From contig NZ_DCLL01000033.1 in assembly GCF_002321025.1 (NCBI RefSeq), forward strand, positions 62,001-126,000: 64,000 bases of DNA, in the 5' to 3' direction. Below are positions 36,801 to 46,436 of the stretch, piece by piece (within the stretch, counting starts at the first letter, position 1; each line of letters starts with the position of its first letter). The notes under the pieces were generated by a model. The model made no database searches, was not told the DNA's origin, and saw only the letters and a program-made list of their open reading frames with translations. The stretch is from Acinetobacter lwoffii (GTDB lineage Bacteria; Pseudomonadota; Gammaproteobacteria; Pseudomonadales; Moraxellaceae). A program made the translations under genes and the position numbers.

Positions 36801-36819
36801 AATGATAAATACTATCATT
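36801..36819 (+). promoter_or_regulatory. Fur-box-like palindrome upstream of first TonB receptor
   Basis: Perfect inverted repeat AATGATA, 5-base spacer, TATCATT, about 60 bases before the receptor start. It is close to the Fur consensus and implies iron repression. Confidence 0.75.
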
Positions 36820-36880
36820 AATATCCAGTTTCTTATTTGAGCAACAATACTAATTTATTCTTCGGTTCGGGAATTTGGTC

Positions 36881-39082
36881 ATGCATAGTTTTAGTCTTCG
36901 TCCACTTACATTGGCAATTCTTGGGGTTACAGCAACATCTGCTTTTGCAGAGACTGTGAACGAAACAGCGACTCCTACAACAACACATCAAATGTCTACG
37001 ATTGTGGTTTCAGCAGCAGGATATGAACAGAAAATTAAAGATGCTCCAGCATCGATTACAGTTCTAACAGAAGAAGATTTTAAAACTAAACGCATTACCT
37101 CTATCGCTGATGCTCTTGCTGATGTAGAAGGTGTCGATGTTTCACCAGAAGCGGGTAAGACTGGCGGTTTAAATATTCGTATTCGTGGTATGAATCCAGA
37201 ATATACTTTAATTCTTATTGATGGACGTCGCCAAAATAGTACCGGCGATATTTCACCAAACGGTTTTGGTGAGACAAATAATAATTTTATTCCACCTATT
37301 TCTGCAGTTGAACGTATTGAAGTGATTAAAGGTCCTGCTTCTACACTTTATGGTTCAGATGCTATGGGGGGTGTAGTCAATATTATCACTAAAAAAGTAG
37401 CTGATACTTGGACAGGTTCTGTAACTTTAGATGGAACGCTCAATCCAAATTATTCAGACTTCGGTAACCAACGCAGCATCGATTTTTATGGTTCTGGCCC
37501 TTTGATAAAAGACTTATTGGGTCTTCAGATTAGAGCTAAACATTGGGAACGTGATGAGTCTTCAATTACTCAAAATATTGATGAGGGAGAGTCTTTAAAT
37601 GGTGGCCAAAGCCCTGCCGAAGGCAAGATGGACACTATCGGCGCACGTCTAACCTTAACGCCTACAAGTGATCATGATATTTCTTTAGATATTGAATCTC
37701 AACGCCAAACATATGAAAATCCAGGTATTTCTTCTGGTTTCCAATTAGGCACTATAGGTGCAAATGGTGGTTATGCAGACACTATGGAGTTCAATCGTGA
37801 TAAGTATGTTGCTGCACATCAATGGCGCAATACGATTGGTACTTTAGATAACAGTTTAACTTACAACACTAGTGAAACTGTAGGACGTTTAATTCCGTCG
37901 CGTGCTCAAGCAGGCTCTTTAGAAGAAAATCCTCGTTTATTAGAAAGTGAAGATTTAATTTTCGATACTAAATTCACAACTCAAGCTATTGATGGACATA
38001 ATATTACTTTAGGTGGTCAATGGTGGGATGCAAGTATTAAAGATGGTTTACGTGTCAACAAAGAAGTGAGTTTTGACCAACTCGGCTTATTTGCGGAAGA
38101 TACTTGGGCACTTAATGATTCGTTAGCACTTACGCTTGGTTTACGCTTTGACGAACATAGTACTTTTGGTGACTTTTGGACACCACGTGCTTACTTAGTA
38201 TGGAACGCAAATGAAAATTGGACATTCAAAGGTGGTTATAGTGAAGGTTATAAAGCCCCACGTCTAGAACGTCTTACTGATGGTATTTACAACGTAAGTG
38301 GGCAAGGTCGAACACCTACCTTTGGTAATCCAAATTTAAAACCTGAAACAAGTAACAACTTTGAAATTGGTACGTATTTTTCTAGTAATGCTAACTTTGA
38401 TTTTAATATCACAGCTTTCTACAGTGAAATTGAAAATAAAATTATTACAGGCTTACCTGAATTCCGTTGCGATGCCAATATAAATAAAGCTGATTGTGAA
38501 GCATTTATGGCAAGTGTAGGTACACCTTGGTTAATGCAAAGTGGTGATACAGGTACTCGTGGCTGGAATGTTGCTCGCCCAGTAAATGCTCAAAAAGCAG
38601 AAATGTATGGTATTGAAACGGGTTTCAACTGGGATTTTGCCCCGGATTGGAAACTTAATGCCAACTATACTTGGACAGAAACTGAAATTAAAGATTCTGA
38701 ACTAGGTAATCCATCATTTACAGATACACCTAAACATATTGCAAATGCGACTTTAAGATGGCAGGCCGCTGATCAACTGCAATTATGGGCACGTGGTGAG
38801 TATCGTAGTGAACGTGACCGTTATCCTGGGCAAGTTTATGACAACTTAAGTGCCACCAATCAAGAGGTATTCAATACTTTAGGAGACTTTAAAGGTTATG
38901 CCTTAATGCACCTTGGTACAAATTATACGGTAAATGATAATTGGGATTTAGGCGTAGCTTTATATAACATTTTCGATAAAGACTTTAATAAATATGTGTC
39001 AATTGCAGACGGTGCATATAATGAATATGTAAACACCCAAGAAGGTCGTCGTGTTCAACTCAGCACTACTTTTAAATTCTAA
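36881..39082 (+). CDS. TonB-dependent siderophore receptor, FepA/PirA-like
   Basis: A 733-residue outer-membrane gated channel. Signal peptide LAILGVTATSAFAE, a TonB-box-like MSTIVVSA, plug domain (IADALADVEGVDVSP, NIRIRGMNPEYTLILIDGRR, VIKGPASTLYGSDAMGGVVNII) and a 22-strand barrel ending GRRVQLSTTFKF with a terminal Phe. The style is that of catecholate-type receptors (FepA, PirA, BfrH); the ligand cannot be set by eye. ATG 36881 gives the signal peptide; a TTG two codons earlier is unlikely. Its codon use looks more AT-rich than flanking tig or leuA. Preceded by a Fur-like box. Confidence 0.9.
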   Translation: MHSFSLRPLTLAILGVTATSAFAETVNETATPTTTHQMSTIVVSAAGYEQKIKDAPASITVLTEEDFKTKRITSIADALADVEGVDVSPEAGKTGGLNIRIRGMNPEYTLILIDGRRQNSTGDISPNGFGETNNNFIPPISAVERIEVIKGPASTLYGSDAMGGVVNIITKKVADTWTGSVTLDGTLNPNYSDFGNQRSIDFYGSGPLIKDLLGLQIRAKHWERDESSITQNIDEGESLNGGQSPAEGKMDTIGARLTLTPTSDHDISLDIESQRQTYENPGISSGFQLGTIGANGGYADTMEFNRDKYVAAHQWRNTIGTLDNSLTYNTSETVGRLIPSRAQAGSLEENPRLLESEDLIFDTKFTTQAIDGHNITLGGQWWDASIKDGLRVNKEVSFDQLGLFAEDTWALNDSLALTLGLRFDEHSTFGDFWTPRAYLVWNANENWTFKGGYSEGYKAPRLERLTDGIYNVSGQGRTPTFGNPNLKPETSNNFEIGTYFSSNANFDFNITAFYSEIENKIITGLPEFRCDANINKADCEAFMASVGTPWLMQSGDTGTRGWNVARPVNAQKAEMYGIETGFNWDFAPDWKLNANYTWTETEIKDSELGNPSFTDTPKHIANATLRWQAADQLQLWARGEYRSERDRYPGQVYDNLSATNQEVFNTLGDFKGYALMHLGTNYTVNDNWDLGVALYNIFDKDFNKYVSIADGAYNEYVNTQEGRRVQLSTTFKF

Positions 39083-39098
39083 TTAAACTATTAAATTA

Positions 39099-39124
39099 AC
39101 CCCTGCCTTGGCAGGGTTTTTTTC
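39099..39124 (+). terminator. Terminator of first TonB receptor
   Basis: Stem CCCTGCC, loop TT, stem GGCAGGG, then T run. Confidence 0.85.
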
Positions 39125-39391
39125 TTATCGTGCGATCAATACTTTCCAAAACATTGCTAATTTATGCTGTTCTATAAACATCATTATTCTCAATAAAAAT
39201 TTAACAATCAGATTAGTTTTTCAATATTTATTAAAATCATATGTTTATATATTGATTGTTATAATATTACATTTAGAAACTCATTTAATATTTTCTTAAA
39301 GATCATGAATTCCCATGATAAGAAGATAAAAATAAAAACAAGAATCATTATTATTCGCATACATTTTTAGCATTCATCTATTAGGTTCAAC
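39125..39391 (+). promoter_or_regulatory. AT-rich promoter region of piuA with Fur-like site
   Basis: Very AT-rich spacer between the two receptor genes with no convincing ORF. Near its end (39340-39358) AAGAATCATTATTATTCGC resembles a Fur box built of GATAAT-type hexamers, 34 bases before the receptor start. Confidence 0.55.
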
Positions 39392-41689
39392 ATGACCTTC
39401 ATTAAAACACGTAAAAAAATCGTTTCCTCTGCAATTGTTTCATCTTTATCAATAGTAGCTGGATCTGCGATGGCAGAAGAACAGGTGATCCAGTTAGAAA
39501 CTATTCATCAAGAAGTCAAAGCTGAACAAGCACCCAGCTTAAAAGTAGATCAATCCGCAAATAGCAAATTTGTTGCGCCTTTACTCGACACCCCCAAGTC
39601 AGTTTCAGTGATTTCAAAACAGCTGATTGCAGATACACAAGTGACGACTTTAGCTGATGCACTACGTACAGTTCCGGGGATTACCTTGGGTGCAGGTGAA
39701 GGTGGGAACCCGAACGGTGACCGCCCATTTATTCGCGGTTATAACTCTGAAAGTTCGATGTATGTAGACGGTGTTCGTAACGCCACCTCACAAAACCGCG
39801 AGATGTTTGCGGTAGAGCAAGTAGAAGTGACTAAAGGTTCTGCTTCTGCCATGGGCGGTGCAGGAACGACTGGCGGTAGCATTAACATGATTTCTAAAGT
39901 CGCTAAAGCAGGCGATTTTCTAGAAGGTTCGGTCGCTGGCGGCACAGATAATTATCAACGTATTACTTTAGATGGCAACAAAGATTTTGGTAATGGTATT
40001 GCAGCACGTGTGGCCGTGATGGGTCACCATAATGAAAAAGCTGGCCAGAAAAATGGTGCCGAATATAAACGTGCCGGTATTGCACCGAGTATTAGCTTTG
40101 GTCTGGACACCCCTACCCGTGGGACTCTAAGTTATTACTACTTAAAAACCGATGACACGCCTGATTCAGGTGTTCCATATTGGAATTCTGCAGATAATAC
40201 TGCTACTGGTAAACCGTTAAATGCTAAACAAGGTATTTACTATGGTTGGCTGGATCGTGATTTCCAGAAACAGGAAAATCAGGTTGGCACATTAAAACTA
40301 GAGCACGATTTAACAGATAATCTAACCATCAGTAATACGGTTGTGTATGGAAAATCTAAAAATGATTATGTCTGGACTCAGCCAGATGATTCAAAATTAA
40401 ATATTGCTAATGGACAAGTAGTTCGTCGTGCAAATACACGTATTACGGACACAGATACCTTTAGTGATCAACTTTCATTAACAGGTAAATTCAATACCGG
40501 CACGCTAAAACATAGCTTTAATGTAGGCACTGAATATTCAAAACAAGAATCTGATAAAGGAAATTATTTACTTACAGATTTAGGTCAGGCGGCAACTTCT
40601 ACTCTTCCAGCTAATCTTAGTGGAAGTAAAGCATGTAACACATTTACGAATGCTACATCCAACAACTGGTGTACTAGTGCATATAACCCGAACTCAAAAG
40701 ACTCTTGGTTGGGCTCAATAACAGCTGCGCAAAAAGCAAGTACAACCGAAACAGAAAGCACCGGAATCTACTTGTTAGATAATATTGAATTAAATTCACA
40801 GTGGTTACTAGATCTAGGTCTTCGTTGGGACAAATTTGAAACTGAACAAAACATTCATGCTTCAGATACTAAATATACAAATGACAGTGATTTCTTTAAC
40901 TACCAGGCGGGCGTGACATATAAACCACTGGAAAACGGTTCTATTTATGCAAGCTATGCAACTTCCGCCAATCCAGTTGGGGTAGACGCTGCTGATGGTT
41001 CAGAATCACTGTCCGTTCCTGGCAGAAATACAACTGAAGAACAAGCCAAAGCGATCAACAATCTAAAACCAGAAGAAGTTAAAACATATGAAATTGGCAC
41101 AAAGTGGGATTTATTTAATGACAAATTAAATCTAACCGCTGCTATTTTCCGCACAGAGAAAACAAATACGCGCTCTACTGACTTTGATGGTTTTACACGA
41201 AATATTGGTGAAACACGTGTAGACGGTTTTGAACTAGGTGTAAATGGTAATATCACGGATAAATGGGCTGTATCTGCGGGTTATACCTATTTAGATAGTG
41301 AAATTGTAGACGCTGGTTTTGTTAATACTGCCGCTTCAGGTCAACCACCAGTATATGTAACTAGTCCTAATAATGGTAATCAAGTTCAGAACGTTGCGAA
41401 AAACTCTGCAACTCTTTGGACAACCTATGCGATAACTCCTGCTTTAACTTTAGGTGCTGGTGCAGTGGCGATGGATAAAGTTTATGGTGATGCAGCCAAT
41501 ACCAAATATGTTTCAGGCTATGTTCGCTATGATGCTATGGCACGTTATAACGTGAATGAAAACGTTGATTTGCAATTAAACCTCAACAACCTGTCTGATG
41601 AACGTTACTTCACAAAAGCCTATTCATCTCATTATGCGACCGAAGCAGAAGGTCGTAGTGCAGTGCTGGCAGTCAACTTTAAATATTAA
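39392..41689 (+). CDS. piuA: TonB-dependent siderophore receptor, PiuA/Fiu-like
   Basis: A 765-residue receptor: signal peptide SIVAGSAMAEE, plug (FVAPLLDTPKSVSVISKQL, PFIRGYNSESSMYVDGVRN, VEVTKGSASAMGGAGTTGG) and barrel ending SAVLAVNFKY. Members of the Fiu/PiuA group import mono- and dihydroxybenzoyl catechols and are an entry route for siderophore-cephalosporins. The name rests on the similarity of the plug to Fiu/PiuA and on the adjacent piuC gene, the same pairing as in other gammaproteobacteria. Ligand specificity is inferred. A Fur-like site precedes it and a terminator separates it from piuC. Confidence 0.85.
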   Translation: MTFIKTRKKIVSSAIVSSLSIVAGSAMAEEQVIQLETIHQEVKAEQAPSLKVDQSANSKFVAPLLDTPKSVSVISKQLIADTQVTTLADALRTVPGITLGAGEGGNPNGDRPFIRGYNSESSMYVDGVRNATSQNREMFAVEQVEVTKGSASAMGGAGTTGGSINMISKVAKAGDFLEGSVAGGTDNYQRITLDGNKDFGNGIAARVAVMGHHNEKAGQKNGAEYKRAGIAPSISFGLDTPTRGTLSYYYLKTDDTPDSGVPYWNSADNTATGKPLNAKQGIYYGWLDRDFQKQENQVGTLKLEHDLTDNLTISNTVVYGKSKNDYVWTQPDDSKLNIANGQVVRRANTRITDTDTFSDQLSLTGKFNTGTLKHSFNVGTEYSKQESDKGNYLLTDLGQAATSTLPANLSGSKACNTFTNATSNNWCTSAYNPNSKDSWLGSITAAQKASTTETESTGIYLLDNIELNSQWLLDLGLRWDKFETEQNIHASDTKYTNDSDFFNYQAGVTYKPLENGSIYASYATSANPVGVDAADGSESLSVPGRNTTEEQAKAINNLKPEEVKTYEIGTKWDLFNDKLNLTAAIFRTEKTNTRSTDFDGFTRNIGETRVDGFELGVNGNITDKWAVSAGYTYLDSEIVDAGFVNTAASGQPPVYVTSPNNGNQVQNVAKNSATLWTTYAITPALTLGAGAVAMDKVYGDAANTKYVSGYVRYDAMARYNVNENVDLQLNLNNLSDERYFTKAYSSHYATEAEGRSAVLAVNFKY

Positions 41690-41699
41690 TTCGATATAA

Positions 41700-41735
41700 G
41701 TGCATAGCCTCCTGATGGGAGGCTATGCTATTTTG
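41700..41735 (+). terminator. Hairpin between piuA and piuC
   Basis: Stem GCATAGCCTCC, loop TGATG, stem GGAGGCTATGC, then TATTTT. Strong stem, short T run, so read-through into piuC 30 bases on is possible. Confidence 0.8.
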
Positions 41736-41761
41736 AAAATGCAATTATTCGAGGGTTTCCA

Positions 41762-42445
41762 GTGCTGCATCATATTCCAAATGTACTGAGCAAAGAGCAG
41801 GTGCAATATTTCCGTGAGGAGATGAAGAAGATTGAGTGGGTCAATGGCAAAGTCACCGCTGGTACACTCTCTGCCAGCGTGAAACAGAATCAGCAATTGC
41901 CTGAAGACCATCCACTCACTCATCATCTCAGCAATATTATTCTGGAATCCCTGGGACAGCATGCTTTATTTTTATCGGCAGCGATTCCACTGGATATCAT
42001 TCCTCCCCTGTTTAATCGCTATGAAAATAATGAATCTTTCGGCTTTCACGTCGATAATTCGATTCGTCGTATTCGCGGCAGCAATGAACGCCTTAGAACG
42101 GATTTATCCTGTACGGTTTTCTTGAGTGAACCTGAAGAATACGTCGGTGGTGAACTGGTGATCGAAGACACTTACGGTTATCACGAAGTAAAATTGCCTG
42201 CCGGTGATATGATTCTGTATCCATCCACCAGCCTGCATGAAGTCACGCCAATCACTTCCGGTTGTCGAATTGCTTCATTTTTTTGGGTACAAAGCATGAT
42301 CCGGGATGATGCAGAGCGACATATACTGTTTAATCTGGATCAGAGTATTCAAAACCTGAGAATGCAGCTGGGTGATCAACATGCAGAAGTTATAAAACTG
42401 ACCAACCTGTATCATAATTTAATGCGTAAATGGGCTGAACTTTAA
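41762..42445 (+). CDS. piuC: PKHD-type Fe(II)/2-oxoglutarate dioxygenase PiuC
   Basis: PiuC (YbiX family), 227 residues. The iron ligands form HxD in FGFHVDNSIRR near residue 95 and a distal His in TSLHEVTPI near 158, with the 2-oxoglutarate-binding Arg in SGCRIASFFWVQ. It is repeatedly found beside Fiu/PiuA receptors and is iron-repressed in relatives, but its substrate is not known; modification of a siderophore or receptor cargo is only a suggestion. Starts with GTG 41762, with GAGGG 8-12 bases before it. Confidence 0.93.
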   Translation: MLHHIPNVLSKEQVQYFREEMKKIEWVNGKVTAGTLSASVKQNQQLPEDHPLTHHLSNIILESLGQHALFLSAAIPLDIIPPLFNRYENNESFGFHVDNSIRRIRGSNERLRTDLSCTVFLSEPEEYVGGELVIEDTYGYHEVKLPAGDMILYPSTSLHEVTPITSGCRIASFFWVQSMIRDDAERHILFNLDQSIQNLRMQLGDQHAEVIKLTNLYHNLMRKWAEL

Positions 42446-42873
42446 AAGATGCCCTGACGTCAATGATCTTTAAAAAACAACTGGGTCTATTGTTTATCAA
42501 AATATACTGCGTTATGGCACTATTGAACGTAATAAATAACGTATTATGTATAAATCAAGAAAATATAAAATACAATATTTAAAATAAGTGAAAATATTTT
42601 TCACAAATCAAACTTTATAAGAAAATCTTTATTACCATACGACTAAAATCCATAAAAATAGCAAAAACTTTTCGGGATAAGTGGATTAAACTTTAAATTA
42701 TAAGTAAGGCATTTAGTGCATTTGGTGAAGCTAAACCACCAATATTTAGACCATATTTCAGGTTTGAACCAGACTGTCACTAAAACCCAATGAATAGACA
42801 AAATCTATGCCGCTGACCCACGCACCGCTTTAACCAAGATTACGGTACTCAAGTCAGCATAAGGAGTTCTCTC
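42446..42873. other. Intergenic stretch upstream of leuA
   Basis: About 430 bases, AT-rich in the first two-thirds. I looked for a leucine-rich leader peptide and attenuator before leuA and did not find one; short frames such as the nine-codon one at 42790 carry a single Leu codon. A 6-base hairpin TTGGTG/CACCAA lies near 42721. The ribosome binding site AAGGAG is at 42861. Confidence 0.5.
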
Positions 42874-44571
42874 ATGATGTTGGCTGATCCAAGTAAAAAA
42901 TACCGTCGCATGTATCAACGTGTGGACTTACCAGACCGTCAATGGCCGAATAACGAAATCAATAAAGCGCCAATCTGGATGAGTACCGACCTGCGTGACG
43001 GTAACCAAGCGATCTTTGAGCCAATGAACATGGAGCAGAAATTCAAGATGTTCCAGATGCTGGTAAAAATCGGTTTCAAGCACATTGAAATCGGCTTTCC
43101 ATCAGCTTCGCAAATTGACTTCGATTTCACCCGTAAATTGATTGAAGAAGGTCATATTCCGGATGACGTTTATATCGAGGTATTGGTTCAAGCCCGTGAT
43201 CACTTGATTCAACGTACCTTTGAATCTTTACAAGGTGCGAAACGTGCCATTGTGCATATCTATAATTCCAACTCGCCGACATTCCGCAACAAAGTCTTGA
43301 ATGTTGATGTAGAAGGTGCAAAACAGCTTGCCATTAATGCTGCACAAAAAGTGAAAGAATACGCCGCAAAACAGCCGGAAACTGAATTTATCTTCCAGTA
43401 TAGCCCGGAATGTTTTACAGCAACCGAATTAGAAGTCGCGAAAGATGTCTGCGATGCAGTCACTGAAATCTGGGAAGCATCACCGACCAATAAAGTCATT
43501 TTGAACTTGCCTGCAACCGTAGAGGTTTCAGGACCACACATCTATGCCGATCAAATCGAATGGATGCACCGTAACATCGAGCGGCGTGACGGCGTGATTA
43601 TTTCAGTTCACTGTCACAATGACCGTGGTTGTGGCATTGCCGCTTCAGAATTGGCGATTATGGCCGGTGCTGACCGGGTTGAAGGCTGCGTATTTGGGAA
43701 TGGTGAACGTACCGGTAACGTTGACGTGGCTGCGATTGCCTTGAACATGTACACCCAAGGTGTAGCACCGAATTTGGATTTCTCCAACATCAATGAAATC
43801 ATTGCGACTGTGGAAGAATGTACCGGTTTACCTGTGCACCCGCGTCATCCATATGCCGGCGATTTGGTCTTCACTGCATTCTCGGGTTCGCATCAGGATG
43901 CGATCAAAAAAGGTTTCGAGTTCCAGAAAAACGAAGAAATCTGGGATATGCCGTATTTGCCAATCGACCCGAAAGATTTGGGCCGTGATTATGACGCCGT
44001 AATCCGTGTGAATTCACAATCAGGTAAAGGTGGTATTGCCTACTTGTTAGAATCGAACTACAACGTGATCTTGCCGCGTCGTTTACAGATTGAATTCTCT
44101 CAGATCGTACAAAAACGTACCGATGAGCAAGGCACTGAAATCAGCGCAACTGAAATCTGGAAGTTGTTCAAGGAAACTTATGTGGATGCTAAAAACGTTC
44201 ACTATTCTGCGAAAAACTACAAATTGTCAGATGATAATGGCAATCAGGTGATTGAGCTTGATCTTGAAATTGATGGCCAGTCACGTCGTGTTCGTGGTGA
44301 AGGCAATGGTCCAATTTCTGCGATTTTGGATGCACTTCAGTTACCGATTGATGTTGTAAACTATGAAGAGCGCAGCATCAGTTCTGGTGCACATGCCAAA
44401 GCTTTGGCCTTGATCGAACTTCAGGTGAAAGGTACCGGTAAATCTGCCTTTGGTGCAGGGGTACATGACAACATCGTGACCTCTTCCATCGAAGCGATTA
44501 TTGCCTCGACCAACCGTCTGATTGATCAAGGTGTGTTAAGCACCGATCAGGTGATTGCTGCTGCCGTCTAA
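42874..44571 (+). CDS. leuA: 2-isopropylmalate synthase
   Basis: LeuA, 565 residues, condenses acetyl-CoA with 2-oxoisovalerate, the first committed step of leucine synthesis. Catalytic TIM-barrel motifs: STDLRDGNQA near residue 36, IEIGFPSAS, and metal-binding HCHNDRGCG near 248. The C-terminal regulatory domain runs from about residue 430 and includes GEGNGPISAILDAL and SFGAGVHDN-like ending. The length and motif spelling fit the longer LeuA2-type enzymes. ATG 42874 follows AAGGAG by 8 bases. The other leu genes are not adjacent. Confidence 0.96.
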   Translation: MMLADPSKKYRRMYQRVDLPDRQWPNNEINKAPIWMSTDLRDGNQAIFEPMNMEQKFKMFQMLVKIGFKHIEIGFPSASQIDFDFTRKLIEEGHIPDDVYIEVLVQARDHLIQRTFESLQGAKRAIVHIYNSNSPTFRNKVLNVDVEGAKQLAINAAQKVKEYAAKQPETEFIFQYSPECFTATELEVAKDVCDAVTEIWEASPTNKVILNLPATVEVSGPHIYADQIEWMHRNIERRDGVIISVHCHNDRGCGIAASELAIMAGADRVEGCVFGNGERTGNVDVAAIALNMYTQGVAPNLDFSNINEIIATVEECTGLPVHPRHPYAGDLVFTAFSGSHQDAIKKGFEFQKNEEIWDMPYLPIDPKDLGRDYDAVIRVNSQSGKGGIAYLLESNYNVILPRRLQIEFSQIVQKRTDEQGTEISATEIWKLFKETYVDAKNVHYSAKNYKLSDDNGNQVIELDLEIDGQSRRVRGEGNGPISAILDALQLPIDVVNYEERSISSGAHAKALALIELQVKGTGKSAFGAGVHDNIVTSSIEAIIASTNRLIDQGVLSTDQVIAAAV

Positions 44572-44617
44572 ACACGGTATTAAAATTAGCAATAATCCAT
44601 AGCATTAAAAAGACTTT

Positions 44618-44650
44618 AGAAGGATACCTGCAAATGGTATCCTTTTATTA
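44618..44650 (+). terminator. Terminator of leuA
   Basis: Stem AAGGATACC, loop TGCAAAT, stem GGTATCCTT and T-rich tail. Confidence 0.85.
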
Positions 44651-44682
44651 TTCATACTAAAGATTTAAGGCGAATCCTCCCC

Positions 44683-45843
44683 GTGTCTTTTCCAGCTGAC
44701 TCAGTGGGCATTGTTGTCCCACAAAAGTTCCAATTTGAAGAGCCGTTAGAGCTTGAATGCGGTCGCATCCTCCCACGTTTTGAACTGATGGTTGAAACTT
44801 ATGGCGAACTCAATGCCGATAAGTCAAATGCCATCCTGATTTGTCATGCCCTTTCCGGTCATCACCATGCTGCAGGTTATCACCATGAAAATGATAAAAA
44901 AGCCGGCTGGTGGGACTCATGTATCGGTTCCGGCAAAGCCATTGATACTTCAAAATTCTTTGTGGTTTCACTGAATAATATTGGTGGTTGTAGCGGTTCT
45001 ACCGGCCCGATCTCGCCCAACCCTGAAAATGACAACCGTCCTTATGGCCCGGATTTTCCACTGGTTACGGTACGTGACTGGGTCAAAACCCAGGCCCTGC
45101 TCTCTGATCGTTTAGGGATTGATACTTGGGATGCCATCATTGGTGGTTCACTGGGTGGCATGCAGGCATTGCAATGGTCAGTGGATTATCCAAACCGTTT
45201 AAGAAAATGCGTGATCATTGCCAGCGCTCCGAAACTTTCTGCACAGAATATTGCCTTTAACGAAGTGGCACGACAGTCGATTTTGTCAGACCCAGATTTC
45301 CATAATGGCCGTTATCTGGAAAATGACAGCTATCCAAAACGTGGTTTGATTCTGGCGCGTATGGTGGGGCATATTACTTACCTGTCCGAAGAAGCCATGA
45401 AGCAGAAGTTTGGCCGCGATTTGAAATCAGGCAAATTTATGTATGGTTTCGATGTTGAATTCCAGGTCGAAAGCTATTTGCGTTATCAGGGCGAACAGTT
45501 CAGCCGTAACTTCGATGCCAATACCTATCTGATCATGACCAAGGCACTGGATTACTTTGATCCGTCGCGTGAATATGAACAGTCGCTCAAAAAAGCCATG
45601 GCCAATACCCAGTGTAAGTTCCTGGTGGTGTCATTCACCACTGACTGGCGTTTTACCCCTGCCCGCTCACAGGAAATCGTGGATGCCTTGATCAGCAATC
45701 ACAAACCTGTCAGCTATCTGGATATTGATGCGGAACAAGGCCATGACTCCTTCCTGTTCCCGATTCCGCTCTATGTAAAATCTTTGCGTGCATTTCTCGG
45801 GGGTGAAGAACACCTGAAAGCAACACCAAAGGAGGCCGTATAA
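44683..45843 (+). CDS. metX: Homoserine O-acetyltransferase/succinyltransferase (MetX)
   Basis: MetX, 386 residues, an alpha/beta-hydrolase-fold acyltransferase that activates homoserine for methionine synthesis. The nucleophile is in [14 protein letters not shown] near residue 150, the catalytic Asp is in [11 protein letters not shown], and the His is in EQGHDSFL. Whether the acyl donor is acetyl- or succinyl-CoA cannot be settled by eye; MetX enzymes paired with MetW are often succinyl-specific. Starts with GTG 44683. Its stop overlaps the metW start by one base. Confidence 0.95.
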   Translation: MSFPADSVGIVVPQKFQFEEPLELECGRILPRFELMVETYGELNADKSNAILICHALSGHHHAAGYHHENDKKAGWWDSCIGSGKAIDTSKFFVVSLNNIGGCSGSTGPISPNPENDNRPYGPDFPLVTVRDWVKTQALLSDRLGIDTWDAIIGGSLGGMQALQWSVDYPNRLRKCVIIASAPKLSAQNIAFNEVARQSILSDPDFHNGRYLENDSYPKRGLILARMVGHITYLSEEAMKQKFGRDLKSGKFMYGFDVEFQVESYLRYQGEQFSRNFDANTYLIMTKALDYFDPSREYEQSLKKAMANTQCKFLVVSFTTDWRFTPARSQEIVDALISNHKPVSYLDIDAEQGHDSFLFPIPLYVKSLRAFLGGEEHLKATPKEAV

Positions 45844-46436
45844 TGCGTATCGATCAACAACTCGCTGAAAAGTGGATTAAGCCCGGTTCTAGCGTACTTG
45901 ACCTCGGTTGTGGCGATGGTGAACTGCTGGCACAAATGAGCAAAAAGCACGATATTCGTGCATACGGATTAGAAATTGATCAGGAAAAGATTGCAATTGC
46001 GGTCAGTCGCGGGTTAAATATCATCCAGCAGGACTTAAACCTTGGTTTAAGCCGTTTTGCCGACCAGTCTTTTGACAATGTGGTCATGGCACAAGCTTTG
46101 CAGGCTGTAGATGCACCTGACGTATTATTGCGTGATATGGTGCGTGTGGGGAAACAGGCGATTATTACCTTTCCGAACTTTGCGCATTGGAAGACCCGTT
46201 CTTTCTTGGCAATCAAAGGGAGAATGCCGGTTTCTGAAGCCTTGCCATATATGTGGTATAACACCCCGAATATCCACTTATGTACATTTCGTGATTTTGA
46301 AGCACTTTGTGCGGAAAATAACATCAAAATTATTAATCGACTCGCTGTGAATGGGAATCAAGAAGATAGTTTGCTGAGCAAGCATCTCCCTAATCTATTT
46401 GGTGAAGTCGCAATTTATCGAGTGAGCGCGCTATGA
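45843..46436 (+). CDS. metW: Methionine biosynthesis protein MetW
   Basis: MetW, 197 residues, a methyltransferase-fold protein that is needed together with MetX; in related bacteria it stimulates the acyltransferase rather than methylating a known substrate. The SAM motif SVLDLGCGDGELLAQ is intact, followed by YGLEIDQEKI and the VVMAQALQAVDAPD stretch. Its ATG shares a base with the metX stop (TAATG), so translation is coupled. A Sel1-repeat gene overlaps its 3' end by 4 bases. Confidence 0.95.
   Translation: MRIDQQLAEKWIKPGSSVLDLGCGDGELLAQMSKKHDIRAYGLEIDQEKIAIAVSRGLNIIQQDLNLGLSRFADQSFDNVVMAQALQAVDAPDVLLRDMVRVGKQAIITFPNFAHWKTRSFLAIKGRMPVSEALPYMWYNTPNIHLCTFRDFEALCAENNIKIINRLAVNGNQEDSLLSKHLPNLFGEVAIYRVSAL

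Noticed and set aside
42446..42873. Leucine attenuator or riboswitch before leuA
   Set aside because: No leucine-rich leader peptide, no terminator/antiterminator pair and no T-box-like pattern could be seen.
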